From positions 248,001 to 312,000 of the forward strand of contig NZ_CABFVU010000003.1 in NCBI RefSeq assembly GCF_902150045.1: DNA of 64,000 bases, read 5' to 3'. This DNA comes from Chitinophaga polysaccharea (GTDB lineage Bacteria; Bacteroidota; Bacteroidia; Chitinophagales; Chitinophagaceae). Below, piece by piece: positions 42,757 through 53,019 of the stretch. How positions within the stretch are numbered: position 1 is the first letter of the stretch; each line of letters begins with the position of its first letter. A program made the position numbers and the translations under genes. The notes under the pieces are model-generated. The model ran no database searches and was not told where the DNA came from. It was given only the letters and a program-made list of their open reading frames with translations.

Positions 42757-45700
42757 TCAGGAGGTTTTCTTTGCCTTTTTCAGCGCGATCTTGTATTTAT
42801 CCGGAGTACCGGAGATATTGATGCTCATAAAACGCACCTTTTTATCTTTATCCCGGTACTCAATTTCATCTACCTGGTCTACGTTCACTTCTTCCTGCCT
42901 GCGGCCAAAAAGTGCCTGGAAGCCTACCTGGGTCACCATTTTCATGGGAATGCGCAGGTAGTAGTTCATGCTCATGTCCAGCGACTGGCTGCCGGATACC
43001 TCGATGTAGCCGAGTGAGGAATTGATGTTCATATTCGGGATTTCGAGTACACCGTTTTTCAGGGTTAGTTTATTGCGGAGGGTATCGAACCTTACCATGC
43101 GGAGGTTTTTATCTTTGAAATAACCGGCCATGGCCTGCATGGGGCCAAAGTCAAGCAACGTGCCGTTGGTGATTTCAATATCCATCCGGGATTCCGTTTC
43201 ACTCAGCACCGGCGTAAGGTCAGGGTGCATGCGCACATAGCTCTTGATTTGACCGCTCAGTATACCTTTCAGGTTATTGTTGAGCACAAAGTCCTGACCG
43301 AAATTATCAAACTTGATGAGCATTTTGGAGATGTCTACGTTTTTGAGATAGATCCCACTCCGGAAGTACAGTTTCTTCGGATTGGCAGCATTGAACATGC
43401 CGCGCATGGCAATATGCCCGCCGGCTATATTCATGGCAATGGTATCCACTTTTATTTTCTGGTCTTCCTGCATATGAATATTCGCCAGCACATTTTTCAG
43501 CCACAACTTTTTGTATTTGATCTTCTTTATATCCACCTGTGTTTCAAATGTTGAAAAAGGAATGTTGAATACGTTGAAGCCCGCCGCATGCAGCGAGTCG
43601 TTTTCCTTTATAGTGGTATGCTTCGCAGGCGCAGTACCGGCCACCGGCTGGTCTGTGAAATCATAGTTCATCAGTTCATCAATATCCAGCCTATCGGATT
43701 TGAACCGGAAATAGTTGCTGCGGCTCTGTTGCCGTTTACTTTTGCCGGTGGCGTAACGCATGTTGAGGTTAAAGTCGGTACGCCCTACTTTACCGGTAAG
43801 CGTATCCACTACAATAAACCGGTTATTACCATAACGGATCCTTCCTTTCACATTTTCCACTTTGATAGGGTGCTGTCTCAGTGTACCTGAGATATTCGCA
43901 ATACGGGCATCTATCCTTTTAAAAACAGTATCATATTTTATGTTCATTTTACTGCGCAGCCACACATTATTGGCTTCTTCATACCAATATCCCTGCGGGA
44001 TGAATTTACGGCCACGCTCACTCACCAGGTCGTTCACTGCCAGTCGGTCCGATTTAAAATCAAACGCTACCTCTGTATTCCCTTTTTTAATTTTATCGAA
44101 CCAGATGAGATAGTTGTTTAATTTTCCTTTGAATGCAAAGCTGCTGCTGTCTATATTTCCGCTGAAGTTGGGCACCCGCAGGCTGGTATCGTTGATGATC
44201 ACTGCTGCATTAAAATCGTGCAGGGCATGCGGGTACTGCTGAAATTTAGCATATAGCTTTTCTACTTTGAAAGTCCCTTTGGGTAATGGATTGGGATGCA
44301 GCAACTCTTTTACGGATGTTTCAAATGCCAGGCCTATGTTAAACCTTGTGATGATCTCTTTTGACAGAACAGGATGGGTAGAATCAAACTTAAATAGTTC
44401 GCCCAGCTGTAGCCGCTTGCTGGAAGCGCTGAAGTTTACGGCCACCGGTTTGTTTTGCTGATGGAATAGTGCAGGTACATCGCTTACGGTCCCGCTGGCA
44501 AGTATATCGGAGCTGCCTATACGAAAAGCAATGGAATCCAGTTGAAGTCGTCCCTGCTGAATCTGCGCATGTACATTCATATTGCGTACCGGCAGGTGGT
44601 AACCGGGAATACGGAATTCAAGGTCTCTGACCGTGAGCTCACTTTGTACGCCGTCTTTCAGTTTTGCCAGGCTTTCTTCAGGGATCCTCATATCCACTAT
44701 CTCCCGGAAATTCATATTCAGCTTTATCTCACCGCTGATCTGTTCCAGGTCTTTGATGCCCAGGAATTCCCCCACAAAACGGAGGTTCAGTTCAGAATAC
44801 AGCTGCATAAGGATCTGCGGATCGGTAAAGTTCTTCATCACAAAATTGCCTTTGAACACACCGCTGCCGGGTTTTGCATTGAAGTTCAGGATATGCAGCT
44901 CGGATGTTTGCAGGTTATGTGAAGCTCCGTTGGTATAAAAGCCTTTGAAGCCCAGCTGGTCTACTTTCCGGTCGATCTTTTTATTCTGGAACCATACGTT
45001 TTCGCAGCCGAAGTTGAATTCCATCAGGGGCATAATGCCTTTACCGATAGCGCCTTTGATGATACCATCGAAATATACGCGGCCATCGTGGCGGTATTTT
45101 TCCAGCATGGCCGCTACATCAGCAGGTACCATGGCCAGCAGGAGGTTCAGGTCAGGTTTATCGCCTTTTACTTTCAGGTCTACATAATGTTCGCTGGCTA
45201 TGCCCTGCAGCTCAAGGGAGGCCTGTTCCAGCCGGATGATGCCGGGCGGTAAAGTCAGCGTTTTCTTCTCTTTGTCGTATACCGCCGCCAGCGCGAAGTT
45301 TAATGTTTTATGACGGAAGAGGGTAGTATCCGATTTACCGGTAACATCTATTTTCAGTTTGCTGTCCATATCAATAGCGATACGGGCTGAGTCCATGGAG
45401 AACGATGTTTTTATTTTATCGATATGCGCGTTCACATTTAGGCCGGATACACCGTCGTGGTAACTGACATCAATATTTTTCAGGATGATTTTTTTCAGAT
45501 CCAGGCTCAGGTCCTCGCTGGAATCGGCAGGGGCAGAAGGGCCGCTGCTTTTGAATTCATGGGCTTTGATAAGATCTACATCCCCGTTGGCATAACGGGC
45601 CACATGTACCTTTCCGTTGGCCAGTGCAATAATACGGGCGTTATAATGCTGCCGGAGAATATCCGGTAAGCTGAAGCCCACGTACAGGCGCTCTACCTGG

Positions 45701-45966
45701 TAGAGTGGCAGTCCCTGCATTTTTTTATCTGCAAAAAAACGGACATCGTGAAGGGCAATGGAAATATAGGGGAAGTTGCTAAAGGGGGAAATGCTGCTTT
45801 TCGTAATCACCAGTTCTCCTGCAAACTGCTTGTTCAACTCTTTCACCGCCATCTGCGTAAGCCGTTCCTGCTGGCTGTACAGAATACCACCGGCTACTGT
45901 AATCACCAATAAAAATATACCTGTGATGATCAGCAACAACCTGATTATTTTTTTTTCCCGCTTCAT
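42757..45966 (-). CDS. AsmA-family envelope protein
   Basis: A 1069-residue protein with one N-terminal membrane segment (IIRLLLIITGIFLLVITVAGGILY) and a long periplasmic part. The AsmA-like N-terminus (LTQMAVKELNKQFAGELVITKSSISPFSNFPYISIALHDVRF) and the C-terminal AsmA core near 900-1000 are present. AsmA/TamB-type proteins form beta-groove bridges and are linked to phospholipid movement to, or assembly of, the outer membrane. It ends seven bases from the convergent P460 gene and is divergent from the GH43 gene. No obvious operon partners. Confidence 0.85.
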   Translation of the reverse strand: MKREKKIIRLLLIITGIFLLVITVAGGILYSQQERLTQMAVKELNKQFAGELVITKSSISPFSNFPYISIALHDVRFFADKKMQGLPLYQVERLYVGFSLPDILRQHYNARIIALANGKVHVARYANGDVDLIKAHEFKSSGPSAPADSSEDLSLDLKKIILKNIDVSYHDGVSGLNVNAHIDKIKTSFSMDSARIAIDMDSKLKIDVTGKSDTTLFRHKTLNFALAAVYDKEKKTLTLPPGIIRLEQASLELQGIASEHYVDLKVKGDKPDLNLLLAMVPADVAAMLEKYRHDGRVYFDGIIKGAIGKGIMPLMEFNFGCENVWFQNKKIDRKVDQLGFKGFYTNGASHNLQTSELHILNFNAKPGSGVFKGNFVMKNFTDPQILMQLYSELNLRFVGEFLGIKDLEQISGEIKLNMNFREIVDMRIPEESLAKLKDGVQSELTVRDLEFRIPGYHLPVRNMNVHAQIQQGRLQLDSIAFRIGSSDILASGTVSDVPALFHQQNKPVAVNFSASSKRLQLGELFKFDSTHPVLSKEIITRFNIGLAFETSVKELLHPNPLPKGTFKVEKLYAKFQQYPHALHDFNAAVIINDTSLRVPNFSGNIDSSSFAFKGKLNNYLIWFDKIKKGNTEVAFDFKSDRLAVNDLVSERGRKFIPQGYWYEEANNVWLRSKMNIKYDTVFKRIDARIANISGTLRQHPIKVENVKGRIRYGNNRFIVVDTLTGKVGRTDFNLNMRYATGKSKRQQSRSNYFRFKSDRLDIDELMNYDFTDQPVAGTAPAKHTTIKENDSLHAAGFNVFNIPFSTFETQVDIKKIKYKKLWLKNVLANIHMQEDQKIKVDTIAMNIAGGHIAMRGMFNAANPKKLYFRSGIYLKNVDISKMLIKFDNFGQDFVLNNNLKGILSGQIKSYVRMHPDLTPVLSETESRMDIEITNGTLLDFGPMQAMAGYFKDKNLRMVRFDTLRNKLTLKNGVLEIPNMNINSSLGYIEVSGSQSLDMSMNYYLRIPMKMVTQVGFQALFGRRQEEVNVDQVDEIEYRDKDKKVRFMSINISGTPDKYKIALKKAKKTS

Positions 45967-46078
45967 GTAAAATCCTTTCTGAACGATAAAATTATGGAAA
46001 AGTATAGCAAAAATTTATTATCTCTTTAGAACGGCGAATGATTTTTATTATTTTTAACGATTCATAAAATCTGGTTAC

Positions 46079-47062
46079 ATGAAAAGAATGATAGCATTGT
46101 TGTTGCTCGCTGGAAGTACGCATGTTTCGATGGCTCAGCAGAAAAAGCTGGACAAGTTATCCGGGAATCCCGTATTCCCCGGTTGGTACGCCGATCCGGA
46201 AGGAGTAGTATTCGGGAAGGAATACTGGATCTATCCCACTTATTCCGCTGCCTATGAAAAACAGGTGTTCTTCGATGCTTTCTCCTCGCGCGACCTGGTA
46301 ACCTGGACCAAACACCCGCAGATCCTGGATACGGCATCTGTGAAATGGGCTAAACGCGCTGTGTGGGCGCCATCGATCATAGAGAAGGATCATCGGTATT
46401 ACCTGTTCTTTGGCGCAAATGATATACAAAGCAATGAAGAGGTTGGCGGAATCGGCGTTGCGGTGGCCGACAATCCTGCCGGTCCGTTTAAAGACTACCT
46501 GGGCAAACCGCTGGTAGACAAGATCATCAATAAGGCTCAGCCTATCGACCAGTACGTGTTCCATGACAGCGACGGTAAATATTATCTCATTTACGGCGGC
46601 TGGGGACATTGTAATATTGCCCAGCTGAAGCCTGATTTCACCGGCTTTATTCCTTTTTCAGACGGGACTACCTTCAAAGAGATCACGCCGGAGAAATATG
46701 TGGAAGGACCTACTATGTTCAGAAAGGACGGTAAGTATTACTTCATGTGGTCTGAAGGAGGCTGGACAGGCCCCGACTACAGTGTGGCCTACGCCATTGC
46801 CGATTCTCCGATGGGTCCTTTCAAAAGGATAGGGAAGATCCTTCAGCAGGACGCCAGCATCGCCACCGGGGCCGGTCATCACTCTGTTATTGGCATTCCC
46901 AAAGAAAACCGCTGGTATATTGTTTACCACCGCCGCCCGCTGACGGAAAAAGCGGCTAATTCCCGTGAAACCTGTATAGACCGGATGTATTTTGATAAAG
47001 ACGGTTATATTAAGCCGGTAAAAATCACCAGGGAAGGGGTTACCCGTGCGGTGATCCGGTAG
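46079..47062 (+). CDS. Secreted GH43-family glycosidase
   Basis: A 327-residue exported enzyme (signal peptide ends THVSMAQ), nearly pure five-bladed propeller without extra domains. Catalytic carboxylates: base Asp39 in WYADPEG, modulator Asp157 in PIDQYVF and acid Glu209 in YVEGPTMF. The C-terminal GAGHHSVIGIPKENRWYIVYHRR motif is typical of arabinan- or xylan-active GH43 members. It lies alone, divergent from the AsmA-like gene and 90 bp before the TonB receptor gene on the same strand. It is probably an alpha-L-arabinofuranosidase or beta-xylosidase. Confidence 0.88.
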   Translation: MKRMIALLLLAGSTHVSMAQQKKLDKLSGNPVFPGWYADPEGVVFGKEYWIYPTYSAAYEKQVFFDAFSSRDLVTWTKHPQILDTASVKWAKRAVWAPSIIEKDHRYYLFFGANDIQSNEEVGGIGVAVADNPAGPFKDYLGKPLVDKIINKAQPIDQYVFHDSDGKYYLIYGGWGHCNIAQLKPDFTGFIPFSDGTTFKEITPEKYVEGPTMFRKDGKYYFMWSEGGWTGPDYSVAYAIADSPMGPFKRIGKILQQDASIATGAGHHSVIGIPKENRWYIVYHRRPLTEKAANSRETCIDRMYFDKDGYIKPVKITREGVTRAVIR

Positions 47063-47152
47063 ATAATTTCCTTATTGCGTAAATAAAATTCCGGATACGA
47101 CTATAAAGCCGGTGCTACCTGCTCCAACTTTGCAAAATCAAAAAAACAAAGT

Positions 47153-49588
47153 ATGATCAGGCAGACCGGCTTTATATTTTTACTATTAGCGCTCCTTTTT
47201 TCACCCGCATGGTTGATGGCGGAAGACGAAAATGCTGGCGCCATCAGGGGAAAAGTGGTTACCACAGATGGTAAAGCGGCCTCAGATGTAGTGATCCTTT
47301 TACAGGAAACCAATGAAACAGCAATATCTGAAACGGATGGATCCTTTACGTTTACACATATTAAACCAGGCAGTTATCATCTCATCATCACCCTTATGGG
47401 CTACACGCCCATAGAGGAACAGGTAGTGGTGAATGCCGGGAAAACCACCAACCTCAGGCTGCAGCTGGCTGTTACCAGTAAAGCCCTCAAAGAAGTGGTG
47501 GTAACAGGTAACCATAATAAACTTATTAAAACATCCAGCTATGATGTGGCAAAAATGCCGCTGAAGAACCTGGAAAACCCGCAGGTATACAGCACTATCA
47601 CCAAAGAGCTGTTGCAGCAGCAGGTGGTGTTTTCGGTTGATGATGCCCTGAAAAATGCACCGGGTCTTACCCGCATGTGGGATGCTACCGGCCGTGGCGG
47701 CGATGGTGGCGGTTATTATAATCTACGTGGGTTTATTACCCAAAGTAAACTGCGCAATGGCCTGGCAGGTAACGTTACCGCTAAAATTGATGCCTATAAC
47801 CTGGAGCACGTAGAGGTGATCAAAGGGCCATCTGCCACTTTGTTTGGTAACAGTCTTACTTCCTACGGCGGCCTGATCAACCGTGTTACAAAGAAACCTT
47901 ACGATCATTTTGGCGGAGATGTTACCTACGCGATGGGCAGTTACGGTTTTAACCGCGTAAGCGCAGACGTAAATACCCCGCTGGATAAAGAAAAGGACGT
48001 TTTACTGAGAATCAATACTGCGTATAATTACGAAGGCAGCTGGCAGGATTATGGCTTCAATAAAAACTTTGCCTTTGCCCCCAGCTTATCATACAGGGTG
48101 AACGACCGCCTGTCGTTCCTCTTTGATGCAGAGTTCTCCACAGGTCAGAATACCGGTTTGGGCGTATTTTTCTTCCCTTATATGCAGCCTATTGCAGACC
48201 TGGGCACCAACCGTGCAGATGAGCTGAAAATAGATTACAAAAGAGCTTATGTAAAGAATGATTTATACCAGACTTCCCGTAATACCAATATTTTCGGGCA
48301 GATGAAGTATAAATTGTCTGACCAGTGGACCATGAGCACCAACATCAGTTCCACCAATAGTTTTTCAAACGGTCCTTCTCCTTATTTTTATCTCCTGTCA
48401 GACGCCGCTGCTACTGGTGTGGCCGGCGCCAAAGGAAGCAATTATATTTCCCGCAACGACCAGTTCACAGACAACAGCAGGGATGGTATACTGGAAATAC
48501 AGCAGAATTTCAATGGAGATTTTATGATCGGCAGCCTGAGGAACCGTTTCGTAGGGGGCCTGGATTACTTCCATCATAAAGCCGACCAGTTCTTTGGTGG
48601 CGGCACCTATGACACTATTCCGTCTCATGGTGATATTCCGACGTATGCCAATTTTAACCGCCGGAACATGGATACCCTGTATGCCAACCAGGGCCTGGCA
48701 TTTACTTTTCCCATTAAGAACCTTACCAACACTTATAGCGCCTACATATCGGATGTATTAAACCTGACGGATAACCTGATGATACTGGCAGCCCTCCGTG
48801 TGGATTATTTTGATAATAAGGGCAGTTACAGTGATGTAAAGGGCATCTATGAAGGCGGCTACAATCAAACCGCATTTTCTCCCAAACTGGGGATCGTATA
48901 CGAGCCTTTGAAAGACCGGGTCTCTATCTTTGGTAACTATCAGAACGGTTTTACCAATCAAACCGGTACTACCGCTTCAGGGGAAACGTTTAAGCCGGAA
49001 CAGGCCAACCAGCTGGAAGGAGGTGTGAAGCTGCAGTTATTGAACGGGCGCATTAACAGTACGCTCAGTTACTATCACATCAAGGTAAAAGATGTACTGC
49101 GCCCGGATCTGGCCAATCCCAATTTTTCTGTACAGGATGGAACACAGGTGAGCAAAGGGTTTGAGGCGGAAGTAATTGCAAATCCTTTCCAGGGCTTTAA
49201 CATTGTGGCCGGTTATGCTTATAATGATTCCAGGTATGAAGCCGCTGCCAAAGATGTGGAAGGAATGCGCCCCGGTACTGCCGGTGCACCCTCTGTTGCT
49301 AACCTCTGGCTCAGCTACCGTATCTCCGCCGGTGTGGCCGATGGCCTCGGGTTTGGGTTTGGCGGTAATTATGCCAGCGATAACAAGATCATAAATGACC
49401 GGACCGTTGGTACCTTCATACTGCCATCCTACACGGTGCTGAACGGCAGTATTTTCTACGATCAGCCACGTTTCAGGGTAGCGTTTAAAATGGATAATAT
49501 TACCGATAAACATTACTGGATCGGGTATACCACTGTAAACCCGCAGAAGCTGAGAAGTTTTACAGGGAGTTTGTCGTTTAAGTTCTGA
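47153..49588 (+). CDS. TonB-dependent siderophore-type receptor
   Basis: An 811-residue outer-membrane receptor. After a signal peptide (LFSPAWLMA) comes a carboxypeptidase-regulatory-like domain (about 30-110: GAIRGKVVTTDGKAASDVVI). Then follows a complete plug (about 125-245: VFSVDDALKNAPGLTRMW, YYNLRGFITQS, VEVIKGPSATLFGN) and a barrel ending in RSFTGSLSFKF. The plug and barrel resemble FhuA/FecA-type siderophore receptors, not SusC. There is no STN domain, so it is not a FecIR-signalling receptor. It takes up an iron chelate or similar ligand with TonB energy. It ends at a GGGCTGTAACCC-type hairpin. Confidence 0.9.
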   Translation: MIRQTGFIFLLLALLFSPAWLMAEDENAGAIRGKVVTTDGKAASDVVILLQETNETAISETDGSFTFTHIKPGSYHLIITLMGYTPIEEQVVVNAGKTTNLRLQLAVTSKALKEVVVTGNHNKLIKTSSYDVAKMPLKNLENPQVYSTITKELLQQQVVFSVDDALKNAPGLTRMWDATGRGGDGGGYYNLRGFITQSKLRNGLAGNVTAKIDAYNLEHVEVIKGPSATLFGNSLTSYGGLINRVTKKPYDHFGGDVTYAMGSYGFNRVSADVNTPLDKEKDVLLRINTAYNYEGSWQDYGFNKNFAFAPSLSYRVNDRLSFLFDAEFSTGQNTGLGVFFFPYMQPIADLGTNRADELKIDYKRAYVKNDLYQTSRNTNIFGQMKYKLSDQWTMSTNISSTNSFSNGPSPYFYLLSDAAATGVAGAKGSNYISRNDQFTDNSRDGILEIQQNFNGDFMIGSLRNRFVGGLDYFHHKADQFFGGGTYDTIPSHGDIPTYANFNRRNMDTLYANQGLAFTFPIKNLTNTYSAYISDVLNLTDNLMILAALRVDYFDNKGSYSDVKGIYEGGYNQTAFSPKLGIVYEPLKDRVSIFGNYQNGFTNQTGTTASGETFKPEQANQLEGGVKLQLLNGRINSTLSYYHIKVKDVLRPDLANPNFSVQDGTQVSKGFEAEVIANPFQGFNIVAGYAYNDSRYEAAAKDVEGMRPGTAGAPSVANLWLSYRISAGVADGLGFGFGGNYASDNKIINDRTVGTFILPSYTVLNGSIFYDQPRFRVAFKMDNITDKHYWIGYTTVNPQKLRSFTGSLSFKF

Positions 49589-49590
49589 TA

Positions 49591-49668
49591 AAAAAGCGGG
49601 GGCTGTAACCCCAGTCATGGTCGGAAGAAATACCTTCCGACCATGACTGGCTGTAACCCCCGCTTTTT
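49591..49668. terminator. Nested hairpin in a convergent gap (GGGCTGTAACCC family)
   Basis: Outer stem AAAAAGCGGGGG/CCCCCGCTTTTT (49591-49602 and 49657-49668) encloses a 17-bp inner stem (49611-49627 with 49634-49650). Between them the same sequence CTGTAAC lies on both sides in direct, not inverted, order. The AAAAA/TTTTT ends make it a good two-way terminator for the TonB receptor and MFS genes. Confidence 0.85.
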
Positions 49669-49671
49669 CAA

Positions 49672-50919
49672 TTATGCAGCAATGCCAGTGCGGCTGTTCT
49701 CCTGTATTTCGTAGTGATGAAGACGCAGTTTTTTTCGATAATTAACGAAGATGACTGTAGCCACTGCACCTGCAAGTCCGGCTACAAATACTGTTAACCT
49801 CGGGCCAATAAAGTGCGCCAGTAACCCCGTAAGCAAACTACCTACAGGAATAATACCCTGGAAAGCCATGATATAATAACTGATAGCCCTTGCCCGCATG
49901 GAAGGAACTGCATGCGTTTGTATGTAAGTGTTGATAGATGCTGTTTGCGCCATCATGCCTACTCCCGAAAGCGTCATGAACACCAGTGCAAGCGGGAGCC
50001 AGCCGGACATTGACAGCAGCAGTACGCTCAATGAAAAAATCAGGCTGGCAGTGATGAGCAATTTTACCAGGTCTTTTCCCGGTTTGAGTTTGGCCATATA
50101 AATAGCGGAGGCTATGGAACCCAGCCCGGCAGCGCTTTCAAACCAGCTGAATGTTTTGGCGTCGCCGTTAAAAATGTCTTTGGCAAATACCGGCATCAGG
50201 GTATTAAAAGGGATCACCAGCAGGCTGCTGCCAGAAAGCATCAACAAAAGGGACAACAGGTCTTTATCACCCGCAATGTAATGAAAGCCCTCTCTCAGTT
50301 CCACCCATATGCTCCGGTCGGATTTAAGCACAGGTGGCAGCACTATCTTCATCATCCATAAAGAGATCAGCACGGGTATATAGCTAAGGAAATTACTGGC
50401 AAAGCAGATGTCTTCCCCGAAAGTGCTCAGGATGATCCCTGCCAGCGCAGGCCCTGCAATGCGGGCGAAGTTGGCCATTGTTGAGTTCAGCGCAATGGCG
50501 TTTGGCAGATCTTCCCGTTTTTCCACCATCTCTACCATCAGCGATTGCCGGCAGGTAACGTCAAAAGCATTGATCACGCCCTGTACCAGCGACAGGAAAA
50601 TGATACCGGGAATGTTATAGTAGCGCAGCAGGATCATGAGGGCAAGCGCACCTGCCTGCAGCATAGAAATGACCTGCGTGATCACCAGTATCCTGTAACG
50701 GTTGTGACGATCGATATAGCTGCCTGCATAGGGCGACAGGAGCAGGGAAGGAATGAGGCTTACAAAGCTCACTACTCCCAGCAGCACTGCGGAATTGGTG
50801 AGGCGGTATACCAGCCAGCATACGGCTGTTTTCTGCATCCAGGTACCTATGAGTGAAATTGATTGTCCGTAGAAGAATAACCGGAAATTCCGGGATTTTA
50901 AAGCACGAAAAGCATCCAT
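49672..50919 (-). CDS. MFS exporter (EntS-like)
   Basis: A 415-residue inner-membrane protein with about twelve hydrophobic segments. It belongs to the MFS group that includes the enterobactin exporter EntS: the opening FRALKSRNFRLFFYGQSISLIGTWMQKTAV, and SPYAGSYIDRHNRYRILVITQ between helices 2 and 3, are typical. Export of a small metabolite or drug is expected. It is divergent from a LysR regulator at 51037, which probably controls it. Confidence 0.88.
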   Translation of the reverse strand: MDAFRALKSRNFRLFFYGQSISLIGTWMQKTAVCWLVYRLTNSAVLLGVVSFVSLIPSLLLSPYAGSYIDRHNRYRILVITQVISMLQAGALALMILLRYYNIPGIIFLSLVQGVINAFDVTCRQSLMVEMVEKREDLPNAIALNSTMANFARIAGPALAGIILSTFGEDICFASNFLSYIPVLISLWMMKIVLPPVLKSDRSIWVELREGFHYIAGDKDLLSLLLMLSGSSLLVIPFNTLMPVFAKDIFNGDAKTFSWFESAAGLGSIASAIYMAKLKPGKDLVKLLITASLIFSLSVLLLSMSGWLPLALVFMTLSGVGMMAQTASINTYIQTHAVPSMRARAISYYIMAFQGIIPVGSLLTGLLAHFIGPRLTVFVAGLAGAVATVIFVNYRKKLRLHHYEIQENSRTGIAA

Positions 50920-51036
50920 CTGAAAATCATTATTAGGGTATTGATCTGTTATTAAACTGGTGCAAATTTCGGTAAGAGAACTATATTTGTTAAATAGATT
51001 GTTTTAATGATATTCATTGATAAAACCGATTAGTGC

Positions 51037-51924
51037 ATGGAGCTTCGTCAACTGATGTATTTTGTAAAGGCTGCGGAAATGGCGCATTTTACAGAGGCGG
51101 CTGCTGCATTGTACATCACACAATCCACTTTATCACAGCAGATCAAGCAGCTGGAAAATGAGCTGGGTATGCTGTTATTCGACCGGATAGGCAAGCATGT
51201 TCACCTCACCGAAGCAGGCAGGGTTTTCCTGTTGCATGCCCGCCAGATACTGCTCGATGTAGAGAAGGGTAAACAGGCCATCCAGGACCTGCAGAATATG
51301 CTCAGTGGCGAATTACGTATAGGCGTTACGTATGCCTTTACTTCATTCCTGCTGCCGGCGCTCACCACTTTTCCGGTGAAATATCCCGGTATTAAAATAT
51401 ACGTTGAATACGGCACCACCGAGCAGCTGGAAGGTAAGCTGCGGGCGTCTGAGCTGGACCTGGTGCTGGCTTTTCACCAGGAGGCTTTTTACAAGGACCT
51501 GGAAACGCGGGAGCTGTTCCGTTCCCGCATTGTGATGGCGGTGTCCAGGAAGAATAAGCTGGCGGAATTGAAGAAGATCAGTCTGCAAAGCCTTAACAAC
51601 ATAGACCTGATCTTTGCTTCCCGGGGTTTCAGCGCCCGTGACTCGCTGGATGAGGTATTACAACGGAATAAGATCCAACCTGCGGTGAGGATTGAGATGA
51701 ACGATGTACATTCCATTTTATCGTTGGTGGAAAAGGGGCATTGGGCTACCCTGTTGAATGAAAGGGCTTTGCTGGGCTGGAAAAACCTGGTGGCCATTCC
51801 TATTGAAGGAAAAGAATTACAACGCCGGGCATATATTATCTGGCAGAAAGGAACCTATCATAAAAAAGCCGCGGATCTTTTTATAAAGGAATTGCTGAAG
51901 GAATTGCCGCAGGGAGGAAAGTAA
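51037..51924 (+). CDS. LysR-family transcriptional regulator
   Basis: A 295-residue regulator. The N-terminal helix-turn-helix is textbook (MELRQLMYFVKAAEMAHFTEAAAALYITQSTLSQQIKQLENELGMLLFDRIGKHVHLTEAG, residues 1-60). Residues about 90-290 are the substrate-binding-type sensor domain (GELRIGVTYAFTSFLLPALTTF). It is divergent from the MFS exporter with a 117-bp gap; the usual reading is that it controls both. I see no convincing binding site beyond a weak dyad at 51006-51018. The inducer is unknown. Confidence 0.9.
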   Translation: MELRQLMYFVKAAEMAHFTEAAAALYITQSTLSQQIKQLENELGMLLFDRIGKHVHLTEAGRVFLLHARQILLDVEKGKQAIQDLQNMLSGELRIGVTYAFTSFLLPALTTFPVKYPGIKIYVEYGTTEQLEGKLRASELDLVLAFHQEAFYKDLETRELFRSRIVMAVSRKNKLAELKKISLQSLNNIDLIFASRGFSARDSLDEVLQRNKIQPAVRIEMNDVHSILSLVEKGHWATLLNERALLGWKNLVAIPIEGKELQRRAYIIWQKGTYHKKAADLFIKELLKELPQGGK

Positions 51925-52005
51925 ATACACCGGGATCACTATGCCGGGGCCCAATGGCACACAGCAGCAGCACAGAGCCGCCGCCGGGTGACCATCAGTA
52001 AGGGG

Positions 52006-52989
52006 TTATTGTGCGGCCCGCAATTCTGCGATATTGCATTTATAGTATTTTTCAAATACAGCAGATAGTTCCTCCCAGTTACTATACCGGGTGACACTGG
52101 CAATATGTGTTAGTGTACGGTTGGTTTCAGTTAACATTTTAAAAACGAAAGCCATTTTTTCCTGCAGGATCAATTCTTCTACGGTAATGAGGAATTCCTG
52201 TTCAAACGGTGCTTCCAGGAATTCGGAAGCCACTCCGAATTTATCGCATAGCGCTTCTTTAGTGGTTGTTTCCGCCGGGTGATGAATGATATAATTGGCT
52301 ATCTCCCGCAGTTTTTCCCTGTATTGTTCCATCAGCATCAGCGGCGGAGGCGCCTGCAGGAAACGGAGATAGGTAGCATAAAAGTCGATGGCATTGCGCC
52401 GGAAAAACACATCTGCGGTTTCTCCTACGGCTTTAAAGCTACGGATCCGGTGCATGATCTGGTAGTTGACCTCGTTGAGATGATAGGGCGTTTTCCGTAC
52501 AGGCTGTTTATCGGCAGTGGGTTCGTCTACATTCAGTGCGCCGAACAACGGGAACTCCGGCACCATGTATTTTGCAAGCGGAAGGTGGAGGTTTACCTCA
52601 AAGCTGACTACGAATTCTTTTTCAGTGACCAGGGTAGCTGTATCTGATGCGCCTTTCAGCGTATTAAGCTCTTTTTTCCCCAGTTTCATGGTCATAGGCA
52701 GGGTGGATGAATTTGCGGCAAAGCCGGAAATTCCAACTGGTAAATAGTTTTTACCTGGAGCTATGGTAGTGAGTGCCACCCCTTTTTTAAGATGAATGAG
52801 ATGATAGGAAATAGAGAGCTCATTGGCCTGGATATGCTGATCTATGATCACGCCATCTTCATCAATGTCCGTAAAGCATTTGGCATTCGGGATTAACTGG
52901 GAATGCAGGTAGCCGGGAACCTGTTCATATGTAGTGCAAACTCTTTTCCCCGGGTTAATCAGGAGGTATTTGGTTATTGGTTGACTCAT
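52006..52989 (-). CDS. AraC-like protein of unknown role in the FecI-FecR operon
   Basis: A 327-residue protein that I cannot name with confidence. Residues about 1-180 have a cupin-like sensor pattern. The C-terminal ~110 residues look like a diverged AraC DNA-binding region: the end LTHIASVTRYSNWEELSAVFEKYYKCNIAELRAAQ keeps the IA..GYSN..F...F.KYYG..P.E.R frame, while the first helix-turn-helix (TTKEALCDKFGVASEFLEAPFEQ) is weak. It follows the FecR gene by 30 bases on the same strand, so it is probably the third gene of that operon. Confidence 0.55.
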   Translation of the reverse strand: MSQPITKYLLINPGKRVCTTYEQVPGYLHSQLIPNAKCFTDIDEDGVIIDQHIQANELSISYHLIHLKKGVALTTIAPGKNYLPVGISGFAANSSTLPMTMKLGKKELNTLKGASDTATLVTEKEFVVSFEVNLHLPLAKYMVPEFPLFGALNVDEPTADKQPVRKTPYHLNEVNYQIMHRIRSFKAVGETADVFFRRNAIDFYATYLRFLQAPPPLMLMEQYREKLREIANYIIHHPAETTTKEALCDKFGVASEFLEAPFEQEFLITVEELILQEKMAFVFKMLTETNRTLTHIASVTRYSNWEELSAVFEKYYKCNIAELRAAQ

Positions 52990-53019
52990 GGTTAATATCC
53001 TTTGCTTTGATATTGCCTG

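Noticed and set aside
51006..51018. AATGA-TAT-TCATT dyad before the LysR gene as a LysR box
   Set aside because: Arms are only five bases in AT-rich DNA and the T-N11-A pattern is too common there to support a site.
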